Assembly (NCBI GenBank): GCA_017552845.1
Contig: JAFZOE010000335.1
Span: 1 to 10,729, forward strand
Origin: Clostridia bacterium
GTDB taxonomy: Bacteria > Bacillota > Clostridia > Oscillospirales > Acutalibacteraceae
Direction of reading: 5' to 3'
Length of the DNA: 10,729 nucleotides
Positions 7,250 to 10,729 of this stretch are shown piece after piece (position 1 is the first letter of the stretch; the number at the start of each line of letters is the position of its first letter). Below the pieces are notes generated by a model. It was not told the origin of the DNA, did not search any database, and saw nothing but the letters and a program-made list of their open reading frames with translations. The position numbers and the translations under genes are program-made.

Positions 7250-8392
7250 TCAGAAGAATTTCCAATGGGACAGCAGCCATCCCGGTATCACTACCACAGC
7301 AAAAAACGCCCATGAAATCAGAGTAAAAGTCTTTATGAACTCTTTGCCGCGCCCCGGATATTCGCGAACATAAATTCTGTAATTTATGACCGAGGCAAGC
7401 GAGCCGATAAGCGAGCAGAGGCCCGCAGTATCCGCTCCGTAAATGAGCCCCGCGAAATTCTTTGTAAAGGGATAAAGCACAATCGATGCCGGAACATTTG
7501 AAATAACCTGGCTGAGTCCGATTGCCCACCAGTATTCCCTGCCGGCAACGGTGTTTCCGAGAAACGCCGAGATTCTCCCGTTTTCCGCAATTGAGGATGA
7601 GAAAATGAAGAAGCAGAGAAATGTGAGAATCAAAACATAATCAACGCGCAGGAATATCCTCCTGTCCGCAATAAGAATTGCGATGATAACCGCAAGAAGC
7701 GCCACCCACCAAATTTGAGTCCGCGTGACTATCACAATCATCACCAGCACAAACAGCGTGATATATGTGATTCTCTGAGGGCGTCTTTCTATTTTCCATT
7801 CTTCGATTTCATGAGTAAAAACAATCTGCTCTTTCGGGTTTTTGCGGTAAAGAATCAACACAAAAATAATCAGAATCACCGCGCTCATGGCCGCCAGCGG
7901 AGCCATGTGGAGCATAAAATGACCGAAGCCGATTCCCTTCGCCTGACCGTAAAGAAAAAGATTCTGCGGCGAACCGAACGGAGTCAGCAGCGAGCCCCTT
8001 ATTGCGGCTATGTTTTCCATTGATATTACGGGCAGAATATACTGCTCGCATTCTCCGCTTCTGAAAAGGAGAATTGTCAGCGGGACGAAGATAATCAATG
8101 ATACATCATTGGTAACAAACATCGATGTAAAAAACACGCCGAAAATCAGAAACAGCGAAAGTGCCGCACGCGAGCGAAGCTTCATACCCAGATTTTCAAG
8201 GGGTCTCAGCACATTTTCCTTTTTGAAGCCCTCAAGCACACAGAGCATCATCAGAAGCGTGCCGAGAGTCCGCCAGTCGATACCCTTGAAAAAGTCCTCT
8301 CCGGGCGGAGTTATAATCAGCCCCGCAGCAGCCGCAAGCAGCGACACGCTGAGCATCATTTCTTTTTTGAAATATCCAAATACTTTTTTCAT
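7250..8392 (-). CDS. ArsB/NhaD-superfamily (SLC13-like) anion permease
   Basis: A 380-residue polytopic membrane protein with about ten hydrophobic helices, of the ion-transporter superfamily that includes SLC13/DASS, ArsB and NhaD. Its two inverted halves each carry the re-entrant signature. The first half has VTNDVSLIIFVP (93-104) and RGSLLTPFGSPQNLFLY (132-148); the second has SNVPAS (298-303) and the small-residue stretch GADTAGLCSLIGSLAS (319-334). A hydrophilic loop at about 183-208 joins the halves. The N-terminus MKKVFGYFKKE followed by a helix is typical of clostridial members. A longer in-frame reading from a GTG at 8479 would overlap the upstream gene, has no ribosome binding site and adds a charged, non-family extension, so ATG 8392 is used; its own site (GGA at 8400-8398) is weak. 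Members move small anions such as dicarboxylates, but the substrate here is unknown. It lies 32 bases after the oxidoreductase and 56 before the mannosidase, in one unit. Confidence 0.85.
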   Translation of the reverse strand: MKKVFGYFKKEMMLSVSLLAAAAGLIITPPGEDFFKGIDWRTLGTLLMMLCVLEGFKKENVLRPLENLGMKLRSRAALSLFLIFGVFFTSMFVTNDVSLIIFVPLTILLFRSGECEQYILPVISMENIAAIRGSLLTPFGSPQNLFLYGQAKGIGFGHFMLHMAPLAAMSAVILIIFVLILYRKNPKEQIVFTHEIEEWKIERRPQRITYITLFVLVMIVIVTRTQIWWVALLAVIIAILIADRRIFLRVDYVLILTFLCFFIFSSSIAENGRISAFLGNTVAGREYWWAIGLSQVISNVPASIVLYPFTKNFAGLIYGADTAGLCSLIGSLASVINYRIYVREYPGRGKEFIKTFTLISWAFFAVVVIPGWLLSHWKFF

Positions 8393-8405
8393 TGCCTGTC
8401 CGATT

Positions 8406-8426
8406 CGCCGGTTACGGCGTTTTTTT
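8406..8426 (+). terminator. Small GC hairpin plus T-run, oriented against the operon
   Basis: CGCCG (8406-8410), loop GTTA, CGGCG (8415-8419), then seven T (8420-8426). This has the form of a short intrinsic terminator for plus-strand, i.e. antisense, transcription. On the sense (minus) strand the hairpin lies between the oxidoreductase stop (8427-8425, overlapping the A-run) and the permease ATG, with the A-tract before and no U-tract after, so it should not stop the operon but could affect translation or RNA processing. The stem is only 5 base pairs, so this is tentative. Confidence 0.35.
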
Positions 8427-10290
8427 ATTTCTCCCTCTTCATCCTGATATTGATATTCTGCGGGACTTTGTCGGCGCACATTTTCTGAAGGCGCTCGTAA
8501 TTTGCCTGAGGAATTTCGGGATTGCCCTTTGAATAGCTAGGAATAAGCTCATCATCGGGGAATTTCGGATCGGTGGTGCGGGTATCGTTTCGCCAGGCAT
8601 CGCGTTCCTCTTTGTTTCTCAGATCGGGAACAGCCATCGGTTTGCCGCCTCCAAGGGCGCTGAAATAGCCGAAAAGACCGGGCAGGAACATATCCATAGC
8701 CTCATAAACGTCAATAACATCGGCGTTTTTGTTGCCTCTGATGCGCTGAACCATATTATACATAATGTAGTAATCGGAGCCGCCGTGATAGAATTCGGTC
8801 GTTCTGTCGCTCAGATCGTCAGTAGCGTCATATTCCCTTGCTTTGCCCATATTCTGACCGTCATATTCATCGACATTCAGATACATGCTCTGGGTGCCGT
8901 CTTTTGTCTTGTCATCCTCTCTCGCGCTCTCGGCTCTGCCTTTTGAGCCGTAAACACAATACCAGAGCGAATTTTTGGAGGGGCCTACACCGTGTAAACT
9001 CTTGAGAAGCGCGCCGCTCTCGAGCGTAACCATCTCAACAGCGTAACCGCCCGCCTTGGCGCCCATTCTCCACATTCTGTCGTTGAACGGGCCTTCAAAT
9101 CCGGTGACGCTGACCGGTCTCTCCCCTGCTATATGAATCAGCGGACCGAGCGAGTGAGTGCAGTAATAGAAGGCGGACATCGTGTTTCTCCAGTGATTCT
9201 CATCGCCTCTGGTAAGAAAATGCCATCCGTCCTCGCAGTTGTGCATATATTCGCCCTCGCCGTATTCAAAAGTCCCGAGTTTACCCTTTTTCATAAGCTT
9301 TCGCATAGTCTTGGGAGCGGGCATAAAGCAGCAGTTTTCGCCGTAGGCATAAATCATACCCGTCTCCTCGACGGCCTCGATAAGCTCGACTGCCTCTTTC
9401 ATATTTCTGCATGGAAGAAGCTCGGAGAGGACGTGCTTGCCCGCGCGCATCGCTTTTATCGCAAACGGCGCATGCTCATTTGCGTAATTCGCGAGAACTA
9501 CCGCATCAAAATCGCATTTGAGGAACTCATCATAATCGGTGAAGTATTGAATATTCTCCTCACCGAACTGCTCTTTTTTCTCCTCGAGGGCGGGCAGATA
9601 ATTATCACAGATGGCAACAAGCTCGGCATTATCCGAACGCTTGCAGTAATTCATCATATCGGTTCCGCGGCCTGCGCCGACCACGCCGAATTTTATCTTT
9701 ACCGCCTTGGACTTGCGGACAATATTCTTATAAAAAGTGCCGTCCTCATAATACATATCGATAGAGTCGATGTTTCTCTCCTCAAGAACCGCCTGCCAGC
9801 GCTCCTCCATACCGATATCGTATTCAACAGGCCTGAAACCCGCGGTGATATAGCCCGTCACCGCCGCCTTGCGCCATTCATCGGTGGTGAGCTGAACATG
9901 ATGCAGGTCATACTGCGAGAGATGCTTCAGGGCTATCATTGTCAGATACTTTGAAAGGCCCTTGCCCCTGAAATCATCGCGGATAGCGACCATGTGGACA
10001 TCGCCGGCGTTTTCATCAGTCATAACGAAAGCGGTTACCGTGCCGATATGCTCGCCGTTATAATCAAGGAAAAATACGTCTCTCTGCGGATCGATGTCCT
10101 CCTCGGAGGCTATGGCGTCGCCGAAGCCCTTGAAACCCGCGTGGCCCTCGCCGACAAGGCCGTTGCGGCAGATTCTTACCCAGTCATCCCTGTCGGAAAC
10201 ACCTTTGAAATTGGAGACCGAATAACCCTCGGGCAGGTCATATTCTTTTATGGGCGTGCCGGGGAACCAATACATTTTCAGCTGTGACAT
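8425..10290 (-). CDS. Fusion protein: GNAT N-acetyltransferase domain + Gfo/Idh/MocA oxidoreductase
   Basis: One continuous 621-residue frame with two enzymes. Residues about 1-180 form a GNAT fold: strand VHMVAIRDDF, then the acetyl-CoA pyrophosphate loop RGKGLS (108-113), and late elements AAVTGYITAGFRPVEYDIGM (142-161). Residues about 197-621 form an NAD(P)-type oxidoreductase: KFGVVGAGRGT (200-210, dinucleotide loop), AICDN with Asp229 (suggesting NAD), ANYANEHAPFAIKAMRAGKH (267-286), then the substrate domain with THSLGPL (378-384). The usual EKP lysine motif is replaced by SELLP (289-293), a variant I recall in a clostridial subfamily with SEVPA here. The start has a consensus GGAGGT (10304-10299) 8 bases before ATG and a promoter upstream. 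No internal ribosome site or stop divides the domains. It heads a unit with an anion permease and a GH38 mannosidase, so it may modify a sugar or glycoside; the substrates are unknown. Confidence 0.88.
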   Translation of the reverse strand: MSQLKMYWFPGTPIKEYDLPEGYSVSNFKGVSDRDDWVRICRNGLVGEGHAGFKGFGDAIASEEDIDPQRDVFFLDYNGEHIGTVTAFVMTDENAGDVHMVAIRDDFRGKGLSKYLTMIALKHLSQYDLHHVQLTTDEWRKAAVTGYITAGFRPVEYDIGMEERWQAVLEERNIDSIDMYYEDGTFYKNIVRKSKAVKIKFGVVGAGRGTDMMNYCKRSDNAELVAICDNYLPALEEKKEQFGEENIQYFTDYDEFLKCDFDAVVLANYANEHAPFAIKAMRAGKHVLSELLPCRNMKEAVELIEAVEETGMIYAYGENCCFMPAPKTMRKLMKKGKLGTFEYGEGEYMHNCEDGWHFLTRGDENHWRNTMSAFYYCTHSLGPLIHIAGERPVSVTGFEGPFNDRMWRMGAKAGGYAVEMVTLESGALLKSLHGVGPSKNSLWYCVYGSKGRAESAREDDKTKDGTQSMYLNVDEYDGQNMGKAREYDATDDLSDRTTEFYHGGSDYYIMYNMVQRIRGNKNADVIDVYEAMDMFLPGLFGYFSALGGGKPMAVPDLRNKEERDAWRNDTRTTDPKFPDDELIPSYSKGNPEIPQANYERLQKMCADKVPQNINIRMKREK

Positions 10291-10298
10291 TTCAATTT

Positions 10299-10304
10299 AC
10301 CTCC
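10299..10304 (-). promoter_or_regulatory. Consensus ribosome binding site of the GNAT-oxidoreductase gene
   Basis: GGAGGT on the minus strand, 8 bases before ATG 10290. It is the strongest site in the window and fixes the start of the GNAT domain, which confirms that the fusion is translated from its first domain. Confidence 0.85.
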
Positions 10305-10326
10305 GGGAGAAAAATATAACATAAGA

Positions 10327-10355
10327 ATTATAACACCGCGAAAAATACAATTCAA
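10327..10355 (-). promoter_or_regulatory. Sigma-A-type promoter of the minus-strand operon
   Basis: On the minus strand: -35 TTGAAT (10355-10350), a 17-base spacer, -10 TATAAT (10332-10327, full consensus), with TG one base before the -10 (extended -10, TGTTATAAT). Transcription would start near 10320, giving a leader of about 30 bases that contains the GGAGGT site. The leader is too short for a riboswitch. Confidence 0.75.
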
Positions 10356-10374
10356 TATTTTGCCCCTCTTTTTC

Positions 10375-10403
10375 TTGCCAATTCACGATATAAATGTTAT
10401 TAT
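10375..10403 (+). promoter_or_regulatory. Sigma-A-type promoter of the zinc-ribbon gene
   Basis: -35 TTGCCA (10375-10380), a 17-base spacer, -10 TATTAT (10398-10403), with an extended TGT immediately before the -10. The expected start point is near 10410, leaving a leader of under 20 bases that holds AAGGAG (10414-10419). It is back to back with the minus-strand promoter; the two -35 boxes are 19 bases apart. Confidence 0.68.
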
Positions 10404-10409
10404 ATATCG
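10386..10409. repeat. Inverted repeat over the zinc-ribbon promoter -10 (possible operator)
   Basis: CGATATA (10386-10392) and TATATCG (10403-10409) are perfect inverted copies 10 bases apart. The dyad brackets the -10 box and reaches the expected start point, where a bound repressor would block the promoter. In AT-rich DNA a 7-base dyad can arise by chance. Confidence 0.35.
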
Positions 10410-10426
10410 CAGAAAGGAGTGATTAT

Positions 10427-10729
10427 ATGATTAAATGCCCTAATTGCGGAGCGGGTATGTATTTTGACATAAAAGACCAGCTCCTCAGATGCAGATCCTG
10501 CGGCAGTAAGATGGCCGCCGCCGAATATGAAGGCGACATCAATGCCGAGGAGAGCACCTTTGAAACGCAGATTTATCTGTGTAAATCCTGCGGTGCTCAG
10601 CTTATGGCTCCTGGCGAGCAGGCGACGGCATTCTGCCCCTACTGCGGCAACCAGTCGATGATTGAATCAAAAATCAGATCCTTTGAAGCGAATAAGATTA
10701 TCCCTTTCAAGAAAACAAAAGAGGATATA
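10427..10729 (+). CDS. Double zinc-ribbon protein, N-terminal part (3' end outside window)
   Basis: The first 101 codons of a gene that runs off the window, so no stop is seen. The start ATG 10427 has AAGGAG (10414-10419) 7 bases upstream and its own promoter. Two four-cysteine clusters are visible: CPNC (4-7) with CRSC (22-25), and CKSC (52-55) with CPYC (70-73), each spaced as a zinc ribbon. They are followed by FEANKIIPFKKTKEDI. This matches clostridial proteins annotated as TFIIB-type zinc-ribbon or zinc-ribbon domain proteins, in which the ribbons precede a longer domain and the phrase IIPFK is conserved. The molecular role of that family is not established to my knowledge. An acidic stretch (33-46) separates the ribbons. 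It is divergently transcribed from the GNAT-oxidoreductase operon, and shared regulation is possible but unproven. Confidence 0.8.
   Translation, partial: MIKCPNCGAGMYFDIKDQLLRCRSCGSKMAAAEYEGDINAEESTFETQIYLCKSCGAQLMAPGEQATAFCPYCGNQSMIESKIRSFEANKIIPFKKTKEDI

Noticed and set aside
6405..7373. Long plus-strand open frame of 322 codons opposite the mannosidase start and permease end
   Set aside because: It lies antisense over the GH38 N-terminal region, shows no domain or motif and no ribosome binding site, and comes from codon bias of the real gene.
8393..8479. Longer permease start at GTG 8479
   Set aside because: It would overlap the oxidoreductase gene, lacks a ribosome site, and adds a charged 29-residue leader foreign to the family; MKKVFGYFKKE at 8392 is the natural N-terminus.
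9133..9954. Plus-strand open frame of 273 codons inside the GNAT-oxidoreductase gene
   Set aside because: It is fully antisense to a gene with clear motifs; its translation is low-complexity Leu/Ile-rich with no recognisable fold.
10304..10426. Riboswitch or leader RNA in the divergent intergenic region
   Set aside because: Expected leaders are only about 30 and under 20 bases, too short for any known riboswitch.

Overview
The window looks like chromosome of a Gram-positive, probably gut- or rumen-type Clostridia (Bacillota) species. The grounds are GGAGG-type ribosome binding sites before most genes, short Lys-led signal peptides on the exported proteins, a DacF-type S11 carboxypeptidase, a clostridial-style Gfo/Idh oxidoreductase and GH38 mannosidase, and a rho-independent terminator closing an operon. 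This placement rests on protein style only; there is no rRNA, tRNA or other taxonomic marker. I see no mobile element, CRISPR array, prophage gene or RNA gene.

Layout. (1) Positions 1-4036, plus strand: a tight four-gene run with gaps of 16-20 bases. It holds the C-terminal part of a GPH-type (MFS) transporter cut by the window edge, a cytoplasmic GDPD-fold phosphodiesterase, a second and distantly related exported GDPD-fold phosphodiesterase, and a membrane-anchored D-Ala-D-Ala carboxypeptidase. A strong hairpin terminator at 4052-4084 ends it. (2) Positions 4107-10290, minus strand: a second unit read toward the first. In transcription order it holds a 621-residue protein fusing a GNAT acetyltransferase domain to a Gfo/Idh/MocA oxidoreductase, an ArsB/NhaD-superfamily (SLC13-like) membrane transporter, and a cytosolic GH38 alpha-mannosidase. 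(3) Positions 10291-10426: a divergent promoter region with two well-formed sigma-A-type promoters, each with an extended -10. (4) From 10427, plus strand: the start of a protein with two zinc-ribbon Cys clusters, cut by the window end.

How the genes may work together (inference). The plus-strand unit suggests uptake and hydrolysis of glycerophosphodiesters or related phosphodiesters inside and outside the cell, together with peptidoglycan trimming; teichoic-acid or lipid-headgroup turnover is one reading. The minus-strand unit suggests intracellular handling of a mannose-containing or otherwise modified glycoside: a GH38 hydrolase, an NAD-dependent oxidoreductase whose HSLGP motif recalls redox-type glycosidases, an acetyltransferase on the same chain, and a carrier for an anionic product or substrate. 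No complete established defence or biosynthetic system is visible. The most unusual items are the GNAT-Gfo/Idh fusion and its gene company, and the tandem divergent GDPD enzymes with atypical active-site residues.
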